This document shows positions 23,725-36,182 of a DNA stretch of 64,000 nucleotides, piece after piece. The stretch comes from Galeopsis tetrahit (taxonomy: Eukaryota; Streptophyta; Magnoliopsida; Lamiales; Lamiaceae), in NCBI GenBank assembly GCA_963675135.1, contig OY776129.1:7799201-7863200 (forward strand), in the 5' to 3' direction. Each line of letters opens with the position of its first letter. Position 1 is the stretch's first letter. A program made the translations under genes and the position numbers. Under the pieces are notes generated by a model. That model was not told the DNA's origin, made no database searches, and saw nothing but the letters and a program-made list of their open reading frames with translations.

Positions 23725-26700
23725 ATGATATCTGTGGGGAGTAGAGATGGGAGAAAGGGGATAGGTTTAGGATTAGAGATGGAAGAGACTGAGCTTGAAG
23801 AAGGGGAGGCTCTTAGTTATCACGAGGATAACCAAGATTCCACCACCATTGACCCTGATATTGCTCTCTCTTACATTGTAAGAATCTGGAATATTATCTT
23901 CGATATTTATCTGTGTAATCACTTGTTCATTATGTAATGCTGCGATGATTTTCAATTTAAGTAGTAGGATTCTTATGATCTTGTCTCTAGATAGTTGTAG
24001 TAAGGTGCTGCCCCTATTGCCTATTTGTAGTAGTTACTGTTGACTAGTATGCCATGTTGATCGATCAGCTACTTCTGTTTTTATTTAGGCTTTTATCAGT
24101 TTTAGTAATGGATTGAAGATTGGTTAAATAGATTTGAATTAGTAATTACCATTGTTGGAAGGGCAATTGTGTATAATCTAGGACATATTTCCCTCCTTGT
24201 GGATTCGCTAATTCAAGTTTGACGTAAAGTTCATAAGAACATTGATTTCTGTTATTATGCAATGTTTGGTTTCTTACCATTATTGAAGAAGACTGATAAG
24301 GATACCTAAAATAACTGCATCTACTCCGTGGCTTTACATTCTTGTTCACCCCTAATGGATTTATATTTCTTATTTTGTGTTCCTTTAAAAGGGGGAGAAA
24401 CTCCAAAATGTTTTGGGTCATTTCCAGAAAGATTTTGAAGGAGGTGTTGTTTCAGCTGAGAATTTGGGTAAGTTGTAAAGAATGCAACCAGTTTTTTAGC
24501 CTTGCGATTGTGTAGATGTGGTTTCAGAATCTGAAGTATTGATCAGAAATTTGAATATTTTATAGGAGCCAAATATGGTGGTTATGGTTCGTTTTTACCT
24601 ACACATCCGCGTAGTCCATCTTGGTCCCATACAAAGAGTCCAGCAGAGGTTTGTAACTATGAATCACCAAGGTCCCCAAGAAAGCTACATACAGAGGTTG
24701 ATGCTTGTACATATAAATCTAATTCTACATATACTTTGTGCCATTTCAATATTAAAAAAAACTGAAATGTACGCTTACTTGAGCTTGGTTTTGTCTCTAA
24801 TATAGGATCAAAGACAGAACTTGTTTGCTTCATCTAGTGCTTCTCCGTCAACAAAGTCTCGTACCACTTCTGCAAAGGCTGTATCAGTGGGAAATTCTGT
24901 AAAAGGCAATGGCTACTTACAACCTAGACATGCTGATGAATCCAGCATTAAAAGTGGAGTAAATAAGACGTCTGTAAATGATCAGAGATCTCTCAAGGTT
25001 CGAATCAAAGTTGGGTCTGAAAATTTGCCGATACAAAAGAATTCTGATATCTACAGTGGACTCGGCCTCGTTTCACCATCGTCGTCAATGGATAACAGCC
25101 CCACAACTAGTGAAGGCCAATGTGATGAACTTTTGAATGTGCCAGAGGAATCACCCACCAGTATTCTTCAGGTAAATTATGTTCCTTATCTTTGATATTG
25201 ATTCATTAGAACTTTTATGGAATCATCTTTTCTAAATAAATTTAAAACTTTGAATCACTTCTATGCTCGAGCAGATTATGACATCCTACACCGAGAAACT
25301 GCTTCTGTCCCCTCTGTCAGAAGATCTGATCCATCTTCCAGAAAAAAAGAAGCTTAGGGGAAAGTGTGAAACTAAATTAGTCGAAAAAACGAGCAAAAGT
25401 TCTGGAATGTTGGTGAATGGTTCTCTTTCTAATAGAAGTAGTCAGAAAGTAAAGGAGAAGAAGAAAAATTTGAAGTCATCTGAAAAGGATGATGGTGTCT
25501 TCATTAATGGCAACATGGATGCTAATGTTTCTCCCTTGAAGAAGGAAAAAGAAACTGATATTGACATTTTAGGGTGCGAGGAGCTAGTCTCTAATGCTTT
25601 GAAACTTCCACTTTTATCGAGTTCACATCACATTGCTGATCCTGCGAAAAACGGGCCCACTGCAACAGTCGTTCAGAAGGGAGAATCGTTCTCTCCGTTC
25701 ATTGAGAAGGAACATTTGGAGACTGAAGTTGTTCGAAGTATGGGCAGAGTTGAAAAGTTGGGTAGCAAGTTGGGGTCATCAGGCAAAGCTTCTGAATCTA
25801 AAGAAGGAAATCTTGGGAGTAGTATTGCAGCTTTCCCTCAGGAGGACCCACCCAAGGCAGAAAGAACTCATGCTTTGGGCCAATCTGAGTTGAATGCTGC
25901 TAAAGAAATAAAGGCTCTTAGTGCTACCGAAAACTCTGATCCCTCGAAAAAGATAGATGTCCAGAAAGGACAGGAAGGTCTTGAATCAGCTTTTGAGAAA
26001 TCATCTAGTGGGGGCAAGAGGAAACAAAAAGTATCTCAAAGTGCAAAAGACGAATTAATGGTTGAGTCTTCTCTGACTCCCAAAAGTGGGAAGAGTTCTC
26101 ATACTAATGGCCTCGTTTCTAAAAGTGATCCACTTGATCTCCAAAAGGACAATGAAAAACCAGTGGACAGGTATAAGGAATTCTTTGGCGACTTAGAATT
26201 TGAGGAGGATGATAATGAATCAATTTCAGGGGAAATGACAACTTCAGGAAAGTTAAAAAATCCTCAACTTGTTGGAAAAAGAAGCTCAAGCAAAGAGAAT
26301 AGCACATCAAAAGAAAAACATAACAGCCGAAATTCTGAAAGACCACCACCCCCAGAAAATCACCCTAGACCTGCTTCTCATTTGGCTTTTCCCCTTGAAA
26401 ATGGTCAGAGTTCTGAAGCTCCAATGGGTATGATTCCTCTGGTTAAAGAAGATTGGGTTGAATGTGATAAGTGTAAGCAATGGAGACTTCTTCCACTTGG
26501 CACAAATCCTAAAAGTCTTCCTGATAAATGGCTTTGTAGGATGCTTACTTGGCTGTAAGTTCTGTTATTTTAATATGTTATTCTTTTATGGTTTATTTTA
26601 AGCAACATACTGTTGCGTGTCAGCTGTGTGTAATCGTGAGGTTTATGGTTGATCGGAAATGATCAGCTACTACCCTTGATGGCCACGTGCTGTCATGTTG

Positions 26701-29700
26701 GCTAGAGCTCTCTCTCTCTCTCTCTTAAATATGGTCAACTTACTATTTTCTCATTTTCCACAGGCCTGGAATGAACCGTTGTATCGTCCCAGAGGAGGAG
26801 ACAACTAATGCTTTAAGAGCCCTTTACCAACCTGTTGGTTCAGTTCCTGCCCCTGCTTCTGGGAATCAAAACATTCATCCATATAATTCTGTTGTGACTT
26901 CAGTTGGTATGACCTCAGTTGATGCTAGGCGACCTGCTCAAGAGCACCAGAATCTTGCTGCCCCAACTGAAACACTCAGTGGGAAGAAAAAACACGGATC
27001 AGCAAAGGCAGCTAACTCAGTTGATTTAGATGGTTCCACCCACTCATCGAACTCACGAAAGAAGAACCTTGAAAAAATAAGTAAATTGAACAGCAGGGGT
27101 AACTCACCGTCAGTAGATGCATTTGGACATGAGCATTTGCGAAAATCAAGTACGGTTGAGAAGTGCAATGATGCTGAGACAGAAAAAATGTCCCTTGTCA
27201 ACTCTTCTGATAAAGGTATATTATTATGTACATTGCACTTCTCCTATTGTATGAATGATCTCAGGTACACATGTCAAGTCGTATTTACATTGAGCTTTTG
27301 TCTATGAATGACATGCGTAGGTACAAGCATGAAGATGAAGAGCAAGCGAGAGTCTGATATGGTGGGCTCTAGATCATCTAAAAGAATGAAGAGTGAGGAG
27401 TTACATTTTGATGATGAAAATTGGACCTCTGACAACGGTGGGGCTTCCTCCAAAGCAGGCCGTCACTCTTCCAGTTTGTCAAATAATACATCTGGAAATG
27501 ATCGACGCAAGTATGATAACCACAAGGATTTGAGTGGTGAAGCAAAGAAAAATGCACTATCAAGTATGAATGCAGAAATGCATTTTCCAACTACTTCAGG
27601 TGATGGTTTGCCCTTTCCTGGAAAATGTGATGATGAAGATTCTAGAAAGAGGAAAGCAAAGGAACAACATCATGGCTCTCGAATTCATACCGACCCCATT
27701 TCTAATTCAGGACGAAATCACCTGCATTCTGGTGAATTTGTAGAAGAATTGTCTGAAAGTGATCTCCGAAAAGAAAAGAAAGCCAGACTTTCGAAATCAG
27801 GGGGGAAAACTAGTGGAGGAACTGAGAAAAAAAGTAGGAGTTCAAAGGAGAAGCATGATGGGCAGTATCTGAAAAGTGATATGGGTTCTGTACACCCTTC
27901 AGTTGCAGCCAATTCAAGCTCTTCTAAGGTATCTGGCTCACATAAAAACAAAACAAATGGCCAGGAAGTTAAAGGTTCCCCAGTTGAGTCGGTTTCTTCT
28001 TCTCCTTTGAGGTTTCTTAATGCTGATAAGGTAACGTCATCAAGAAAGAACCTTGGTGGAGAAGATGATTTTCATGATTCTGCTGTTAATCCAAGAAGGC
28101 TTTCAGGTGGTGAAGTTGGAGGAGACAGGCCCACGGGATTGGTTAAAAAAGATGCAGTCAGTGATCACGTTACTGATGTCTACAATGATACTGTTGAAGT
28201 AAAATCAAATAATGATCAATCCCAGTATAGTGGATCTCACTCGAAGAAATCGGGAAAAGGGTTGTCTTCACATTCTAAAGAGAAGGCTCCTGCTTCTGGA
28301 TACTCAGACAAGATTAACATCAAGGCTTCTGATTCAAGAGATGATTCTACGAATCATGTGCATCTGCATGATGAAAAGTCAAAGAGTAGAAGAAACGAGA
28401 AATCTGGCACTCCTAGTAAGGGAGAAAAGTTTGTTTCCAAGAAAGATACTGTTGCAGGAACGTCAAGCGAAGTCAGTAAAGGAGCAAGCCAAAAGAAATC
28501 TGTTCATAATGGGCAGGATGCTATCAAAACCCAGGATAAAAAACATGATCTTCAAGAGGAACATGATAATGAGAAATTACTGAAGAAAAGCAATCATGCT
28601 GAAGTCTATGGTAATGGGAAGTCACACTCACTTCCACCCTTGGCAAGGGTACAGACTGAGACGGGTCACAGTGTCCCGCCTGTTTCTGGATCTCAGAAAG
28701 AAAATGGTGTAAAAAGTTCGTCTGTTGATGCATTTGATAAGAAAAAGAAACCTGAGAACCCAAATGGTCAACCTTTAAGGCATCCAACACCAAATTCTCG
28801 TAAGGGTCGGGATGTTGAAGCTCCAAGTCCTCTTCGAAGGGATTCCACCAGTCATGCTGCTAATAGTGCATTGAAAGAGGCGAAGGACCTCAAACACATG
28901 GCTGACCGCCTTATGGTTTGTGCATGTTTTGGTGATTCTGACGTTTTATCTGTATTTTCTCAGTGTCCTTAACCTTTCTTTTTGCAGAATTCTGGATCGA
29001 CTGAGAGTATTGGGCTTTACTTTCAAGCTGCCCTCAAGTTTCTCTCTGGAGCATCTTTGTTGGAAACCGGAAGTAGTGAAGCCACAAAGCATAATGAATT
29101 AATGAAGTCAATGCATATATATCGCAGCACTGCAAAATTCTTCGAGTAAGTTACTATGATCACCATCTACATAAATCCACCTCGACTAAACTTGTGTTTC
29201 ATATGCTTTTGTACTTCTGGTTTTTGGAACTCACTAAATCTTACAGAGTGTGTCTATACCATTCATATGTTCTTTTTTCAAGAAACAAATGTTAATTTTG
29301 GTTCAAAGTATATTTGTTTCTCCGTCATCAGATTGTGGTTAAAACTTAGAAGTACGGGCCAACTGGATATCATTTCTGTTTTTTTGAAAAGTTACTTTTG
29401 GCAGGTTTTGTGCCCATGAATATGAAAAGGCAAAAGATATGGCTGCTGCTTCTTTGGCCTATAAATGTGCGGAGGTCGCCTACATGCGAGTGGTTTATTC
29501 TTCACATGGCAGTGCAAGCAGGGACCGAATTGAGTTGCAAACAGCTCTACAAATTGCCCCCCCTGGTAATTAGCTGCATTCATGCAGCATTCTTTAATCA
29601 GAAAGTTATGAACTATTTTGCACTTCTCTTTTCCTCATTTGATTTCTTAATGGGATACTAATGATCAGTGGATCTGTTGAAAAGCGAACTAATAAGATAG

Positions 29701-30333
29701 AATTGTTCTGCTTTAGTAATTCTTTTTTCACGTAGCTAATAGTATATCTCAATAACGTGCTAAAATTTTTGTCATCCTAATTACATTTTTTCTCATTTAA
29801 TACTGTTAGGTGAATCTCCTTCCTCTTCTGCCTCTGATGTCGACAACTTGAATCACCAAGCTACTGCAGACAAGGCTGCCTCAGCCAAAGTTGTAGGTTC
29901 TCCTCAAGTTTCCGGAAGCCATATCATCACTTCTCGGAATCGTTCTAGTCTCTTGCGTGTTCTGAACTATGTAAGTACAACTATATACTCAACAGATTAT
30001 ATCTCAATAGAGGCATCAATTTTTTCATCCATTGATATGTAACAGAAGTTGCTTTAAAATTCCGAGTGCTAAAAAAAAAAAAACAGTCTTTGTATTTACA
30101 TGTGATTAAATTATACACATTCAATGTTACTTTTGTAGGCACAAGATGTTATATTTGCGATGGAAGCATCAAAGAAATCAAGAACTGCTTTCGCAGCTGC
30201 TACATCAAGACTTGGAGAACCTTTGCATAAAGACAGTATCTATTCACTGAAAAAGGCCCTTGATTTCAATTACCAAGATGTTGAGAATTTATTGCGCCTT
30301 GTGAAAATTGCAATGGATGCCATCAGTCGTTAA
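23725..30333 (+). CDS. CW-type zinc-finger protein (cysteine-tryptophan domain), 11 exons
   Basis: This is a likely nuclear chromatin-associated protein; CW domains of this class bind histone H3 tails methylated at Lys4. Exons by GT..AG and frame: 23725-23877, 24392-24467, 24566-24696, 24806-25171, 25275-26554, 26764-27215, 27321-28915, 28988-29145, 29405-29565, 29810-29970, 30139-30333 (1575 aa, as expected for the plant family). The N-terminus MISVGSRDGRKG, an acidic LEEGEALSY and LGHFQKDFEGGVVSAENLG are family blocks, as is LKVRIKVGSENL. The CW domain starts at about residue 636 (WVECDKCKQWRLLPLG, then DKWLC and NRC) and is split by a phase-2 intron. The middle is very rich in Ser, Lys, Asp and Gly, probably disordered. 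The C-terminal block (AKFFEFCAHEYEKAKDMAAA to LLRLVKIAMDAISR) is conserved and helical-looking. Exon 3 has an alternative in-frame donor at 24649; I chose the longer form because the family has sequence there. Confidence 0.93.
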
Positions 30334-31928
30334 ACTACATGTAACAGATTTTGGGCCTTTCCTCCCCCAGCAAAAGATATGCAATTCATCGAATCACGAT
30401 TCATGAGTTCAATCAGATTATCACCCTTGCAAATCTGTACAGTTATTTTTGAGTTCGCTGCCTGTTTAATTCTTTAATGCATCTATGGATGATAATAAAG
30501 GCCTCGATTTTTTTCAAGTTGGGCTTATGATTTGGGTAAAGACTTCTCCATGGTGGATAATCAAGCATATGACTGAAGAACGGCCCCATGTTTAGTTATT
30601 CAAGGACTTATTGGGTCATTTTTAAGATGATAGAACATCTGTACATTCTGTCCCCGTTCAGATTTGGAAAATTTTAATTTAGGAATGTGGATTTCGTCCT
30701 CAGGTAAATTTCCTTTCACCATTAGGCACCCTGTGAGATTATAATATGCATTTTTGTGTTTTGCATTCATATTGTGTAATGATTTTTGCAGGTCTGCTCA
30801 TACATTTACGCTGTTGTCCCAACTCAGTTTACTTTTTATATTCGACTAGACAAATAGAATAAGTGGTGAAACAAGTCCATGTGTAGTGAAAAATAATGAT
30901 TGCAGACATTTGTGTTTCTTGATGATGAAGGGTTGGAAGTGATCCCAGAAGAGTGTATGTCATTTTATGTGGAGCTGATTCTTAAGAAATAGAGATAGGT
31001 GTTTGTTTCTCTGAATCACAGTTTCTATGCTTAGATTGGAAAAAACGTGCAAGTGATTCGTTATTCCAATGGCATCTTGGACATCAATACCTTGTAAACA
31101 TCTGCAGTTTCCAGGTACTTGATCCGTCTCCTTTTCTTTTACAGAAATATCCTGCATTTATGTCGATGCTTTAGTTTTTTCCAGCTGTTAATTTGAATCG
31201 GTTGAAGTTTGAATTATAGATTTTCTGCATAACGGGCCTTTTAAGAAGCATGGTGTTTCGGATGCTAACTATTATTACGTCTTTGTTTGCTGCAGGTGGG
31301 ATATGTAGCGGGAGATGCATTTCGAGCTTCTGAGCTGAAGAGTATGCGAAAATCGATTTTCGTTTCATTATCCTTCTGAAAGTTTTGTTGTTAGTACAAT
31401 TTTCATATTTTTCTGTAATATTTTTTTAGATATATTTTTTACTTTCTGGGTGTAAAATTTTCACTAGAGGGTAATAATAACATGTGAAAAATAAGACATT
31501 TTTTCCTGTTAATTTGTATTTGTATACTCTACAAATATTGTGGAAGAATACTTTTCTCATCAATCATTTAAAATCAAGATTCTAGCCAACTGTTGAACAA
31601 GATATTGATTTATTATGATATAAGTTGGACAAATTAGAATATGATATAGGAGTATTATTTTAGTTGGTTACCTAATTTTTGTTCTTCAATATATGAACTA
31701 ATTTAGTTGGTTAACTAGATTTTTTGCTTTCCATTCATAAAATTAGTTAACCAACTAAAGTAATTATGTAACAATATTTATAATAGTAGTAATAAATTTG
31801 AAATCTTAAATGAAAGTGAAATGTTTTCATGTCACACGACGATCTCACCAAGATTTAAATTTTGGGGTTTAAAATTTAAGTCCATAGAAAGTCATTGGAC
31901 TCATTAAATTGTGGACTTTTTTCTTTTA
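30334..31928. other. 3' UTR of the CW-domain gene and intergenic DNA
   Basis: AATAAAGGCC at about 30494 is a likely poly(A) signal. The sequence stays relatively gene-like in composition to about 31380, which could be a long or alternatively spliced 3' UTR, but no coding homology was recognised. A small hairpin (TTAGTTGGTTAACTAG / TTAGTTAACCAACTAA) lies at about 31702-31760. Confidence 0.5.
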
Positions 31929-32961
31929 GGGTCCGTCTATATGCACCTCCGACCTGTTGAAGTGCACTCCTGCGATTGATGCACTCCTCCCAAATTTGAT
32001 TAGGATAGATGCACACCCCCAAATTATCTTAAATACATTTATCTCTATAAAATACATTTACTAACCACCCCTAAAATCTAATTTATCTCTTCCTTCTCAC
32101 CCCAAACCTTAAAATCATCTTCATCTCCAATCCAACCACCACCGTCGCCCCACTTGCCCCCGTCGTCCGACCGCCCTCGCCCTCCCTCTCCCTTTTTTTT
32201 TTTTTTTTTTTTTCTTTCTGCACCCCGCTCGACTCTGTTTTTCTGTCCCCACCCCACCGGCACAACTGGCACCGCCCCTCCCCACCAACCGCCGCCCTCC
32301 CCCTTCTCTCTCCCATCTCTTCTTTGTTTTTGTCCCCTCTTCTTCTTTTTTTGCGTTTTTTTTTCTTGTTTTTTTCACCCCACTCCACCCCATCGGTGCC
32401 GCTCCTCCGGTCACCCCACCCCTTCCAAGTCGGCGCCCTACCGCACCTCCTCACATGTATTTTTTTTTTAATTTTTATCCTCTGTTTCTATATTTCTGGT
32501 TTTTTATAAAAAAAAATTTGTGACAATTTTAGGTCGATCATATACACTTTCATCGATAAATTATTGTCGACGAGAGTGTATATGGTCGACCTAAAATTGT
32601 CGATTTTTTTTAAAAAATAATTTAATTTTTTTCGAAAAATCAAGGTCGACCACACTTTCGTCAACAATGGTCGACCCTGGTTTGTCGAAATTTATAAAAC
32701 AAATTGAGTTTTTTTTTTGAATTTTTTTTAAATTTCTGATTTTTTTTTGTTTGGTGGCCACCGGAAATGGCGGCGACGCCGACATATAGGTTTAGGGTTC
32801 AAAGGTTGAACAAGGGATGTAGTTAGTAGTGGAGTGCATTTAGTAGTGTAATATTACTTAAAGGGTATTTTAAGGTTTTTACATGATTATTAAATTAATA
32901 AAATGATTGGGAGAGTGCATTTAATTATTTAAACAAGTCGGAGGTGCATATAGCCGTACCC
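31929..32961. mobile_element. Mutator-like element D with C-rich cargo (1033 bp)
   Basis: The ends are GGGTCCGTCTATATGCACCT and, inverted, GAGGTGCATATAGCCGTACCC. An exact 9-bp duplication TTTCTTTTA is at 31920-31928 and 32962-32970. The interior (about 32090-32450) is a sudden C/CT-rich block unlike its surroundings, followed by internal GTCGAC-containing inverted sequence. Several frames stay open through the block because of its composition. No transposase is present. Confidence 0.88.
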
Positions 32962-33069
32962 TTTCTTTTAATATTTTCCTCATTTTTGGGGTTAACATAT
33001 TTAGGCGTGGGTTATTTGGCCCTCCAACAATGTTAGATGCACCCTCCCGATATATGTACTCCCTCCAAT

Positions 33070-33585
33070 TAGGGGTGTGCATCGGACTGGATCGGGACCG
33101 GAATGTGTGCTAAAGGGCGGATCGGAGACCGGATCGGATCGATAAATTCCGGTCCGGTTCGGGTATGGACCGGTTGAAGCGGATTTTTTTTTTCTTTAAG
33201 TTTATGGAAGCAAGAACAAGATTGATGAATTTGTGTATGAAAATTAAAGTGTTTGCTCTTCATTACGCCAATGTGAATTTTATTTACATTATTATTAATT
33301 ATATTTTGACCCTAAAAATAAATTAAATATGTTTGTTAAATTATATATTTGCAAAAAATGTAATAGATCTCAACACATTTTCACCAATTACTTAATTTTG
33401 AAAAATAATTGAGAGTGCATTAGTAAAAAAATAAAAAAAATTCGGTCCAAACCGGAAAATTCCGGTCTTGGACCGAATCGGAAGACCGAAATCCAAAATT
33501 TACCGGACCGGAGATCGGACCGGAATCTAACCGGTCGATCTGATTCCGATCTTTTTTCCGGTCCGATTTTATTTTAACACTCCTA
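33070..33585. mobile_element. hAT-type element (516 bp)
   Basis: The ends are TAGGGGTGTGCATCGG and, inverted, TTAACACTCCTA. It is flanked by an 8-bp duplication, CCTCCAAT (33062-33069) and CCTTCAAT (33586-33593), with one mismatch. Interior arms are rich in CCGGTCCG-like motifs. No transposase frame. Confidence 0.8.
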
Positions 33586-33593
33586 CCTTCAAT

Positions 33594-33920
33594 CAGGCAT
33601 ATGAATATGATAGATGTATTCCCACTTAATTACTTAAACTATCATTTTCTCTTTAAAAACTCTAAATAAATACACTTCACCTAAAAAAAACATAACCCTA
33701 ATTATTTATTTCTCCTCTCTCATTTCTCTCTTCTTAGCTGCCCCCAACCGGCCGCCCATCTCCCTCCCCATTTTGCATTTTTTTAACTTTCCCCATACAA
33801 AAAAAATGTGTTTCCCTCCACTCACGCCGGCAGCGCCTCCCATTCCGCCAGGTTTGTCTTTTTATTCTTCAATTTCCTTCTACTTCATTTACAATGTGTG
33901 CACATGTTTTTTTTTTTTGG
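33594..33920. other. Intergenic DNA between two hAT elements
   Basis: No gene. CT-rich and C-rich sequence at about 33710-33860 resembles the cargo block of element D and may be a decayed relative. Confidence 0.4.
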
Positions 33921-33928
33921 ATAATAGT

Positions 33929-35351
33929 TAAGGCTGTGCAACAGTCGTTTGATTAACCAAATCGCCCATAAATTGTAAACCCAAGTATAAACTGTCCTTT
34001 TTTCTAAAAAAACGTAAACTCCGTATTTATAATAACCGTTCGGTTTGAAACCATAAAATTTCGGTCCGTTTTGACCGATCCGAAATTTTGCTAATTTTTT
34101 TCCTATACAATAAATAATAAACATGTAAAACGCAATCTCAAATGATAAAATAAATCTCAATAATACAAAATTTAATTCAAATAGATGAAATGCTATCACA
34201 AACTTCAAAACAAAATAAAAACATGCTAGAGTTTCTTGTTTTGAGGTTGGAAGTTGGAATTGGATTATTGTGTATACTGTTAGTATTTGCTGTGAGGTTT
34301 ATCTCATAATCTCAAATCAGATGAGTTTTACTCGTCTGGTGAAATCAGCAGTGTTCTAGTCTGCTTGTGTACTCAACTTGTTGAGAGTATCAGCTGGTGT
34401 ACTTAGTTGATGGTAGTCTGCTGATGGACTCAGCTGTTGGGCGTATCAACTGGTGGAGTCAGGCAAGCTAACTTATGCCTGATCGGATGAGTTGAAGTCT
34501 TTCAGTCAAAAGAAAAGGTGATGCTTAGAATCGAAATGGATGAGGTGTTCAGAAGAGTTCACATTAGCTGGGACGATGTCTAGTAGAAGGGTAGTCTTTT
34601 GGCTAAGTGTTGGATATCAGAAGAGAGAGGTCTTCTAGTAGTTTTCTGATTGTGTCATCTGTTTACGAGAACAAGTAAAGGGCATTGCTGTCAATTCAGA
34701 TTGAGCAATGTTGAAAACTTGAGTTTGTTAGGGAGTTGTAACAACCTGTCAAAGTCACGCCATCAACGCATGCTGCAATCATCCTTAACTTCTATAAATA
34801 CCCCATAGCTTATAATTGTAAAAGTTTGACGCTTACGAGCATTTCTTGAGTTGTGAGTTCACGAGTGAAGTAAGGAGAAATCATTTTTCGAGTGTTGAGT
34901 GTGTAAACATCTCTTTTATCAATCAAGATTGAAGTCGTGTGTCTAGTGGATGTAGATCAAGTTGATCGAACCACTTAAATTCTTGCGTGCTTTGTTTTTT
35001 GTTCTCATTTGTTTATATTTGTGAATTGTTATTCTTTGTTGGATTGTTTGAGGATTGTTATCTGCATTGGTTGGAGACGTCTAATCTCGTGGGTAACTTA
35101 TTGACATTTGCCTTATTAGTTGAAAAGTTATAAAAAATCTGGTTCTATAAATTATAAATAAAGTATATAATATTTATTTATATAATATTAATTTAGTTGG
35201 TTCGGTTTTTTAGTTTTTTCATTTGTGAAAACCGTAAATCGAACCATACTAAAAAAATCAATTCTCAAAACCATAAACCAAATATCGAACCATATTTAAT
35301 GGTTTGGTTTGGTCAGTTCGATCGATTTGAACCATAGTTTGCACATCCCTA
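33929..35351. mobile_element. hAT-type element, interrupted (1423 bp)
   Basis: The ends TAAGGCTGTGCAA and TTTGCACATCCCTA are inverted. The flanks ATAATAGT (33921-33928) and AAAATAGT (35352-35359) are an 8-bp duplication with one mismatch. The inner arms carry CGGTTTGAA/GGTTCGGTT-type motifs. About 0.8 kb in the middle looks like a separate LTR-like insertion. Confidence 0.75.
34278..35102 (+). repeat. Probable solo LTR or LTR fragment, boundaries uncertain
   Basis: The segment differs from the hAT sequence around it and reads like a plant Copia LTR. It has repeated CAGCTG-containing words, a TATA-like CTATAAATACCCC at 34792, and a downstream leader-like stretch. TG and CA borders near 34278 and 35102 are guesses; no target duplication was found. 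Confidence 0.35.
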
Positions 35352-36182
35352 AAAATAGTTGATTGAAAATTTACATTATTGCCAACAATAATGTATATTT
35401 TCGACCAATTATTATCGATTTTTTATTTTATTTTTTAGAAATTTTTTCTTGAAATTTTTTTGAGAAACCAGTGTAAAAAATATCATTATTGTCAACAAAA
35501 TGTTGTCGACAATATTATATATTTTCGAACAATTATTGTGGAAAATTTTAGGGTGGTGATGCACACAAGACTCAATTCTTAGGGTGCGTCTTGTGTAGAC
35601 TCAAGTCCATATAAGAACTTGAGTCCATTTTTAAAAACGGGTCAGGGTCAATAATAAGGGTAAAATACGCAGAAAATATATAATTCGAATGTTGTAGTTG
35701 AAATGGTTGGGCGTAAGCTAATTTATCATGAGGCCAGCTGTTCAATTCTCACATCTAACATTTTTCGCATCTATTTTTTCTTTTATAAAAGTGCATGTTG
35801 TAAATAATGAAAAGTGTAACATGCATTTTACACTTTTTTAACATGTTATGTTGCACTGTTAAGTTATATCGTGACTTACACTTTTTAGTAATGTTATGTT
35901 TCACCTTTTAGTTATATTTTGTTCAGAGCCGATCCTGAGATTTTGTAGGACTTGGACGAACAAGATAAATGGGCCCATTCTTCTAGGATTTTGAGAATAA
36001 ATGTTATTTTACAAAATGGGGATGGGTGAAGGAAGAAGATTATTTTTATATAGGGTATAAATGGTATTTTGCCACCCATTTTGCACATAATATATAATAA
36101 CTTTGAAAAAAGTTAGTACTAAAATGTAAAAAAAAGAGGCATAAAAAACATCTAACACTAAAAAAAACTCTTAAAATAAGTA
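35352..36182. other. Intergenic DNA left of the SOBIR1-like array
   Basis: No gene. At about 35934 the sequence CAGAGCCGATCCTGAGATTT resembles the left end of a common plant transposon type. A partner-like right end (AGGGCCACCCCTG) occurs in the leader of each array unit. Confidence 0.45.

Noticed and set aside
30960..31368. Short minus-strand frames after the CW-domain gene
   Set aside because: No homology and no splice logic. The interval more likely belongs to the 3' UTR or flank of the + strand gene.
32078..32471. Several overlapping open frames on both strands with Lys/Gly- or Pro/Phe-rich products
   Set aside because: They arise from a CT-rich low-complexity block inside a transposon. 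There is no start context, homology or domain.
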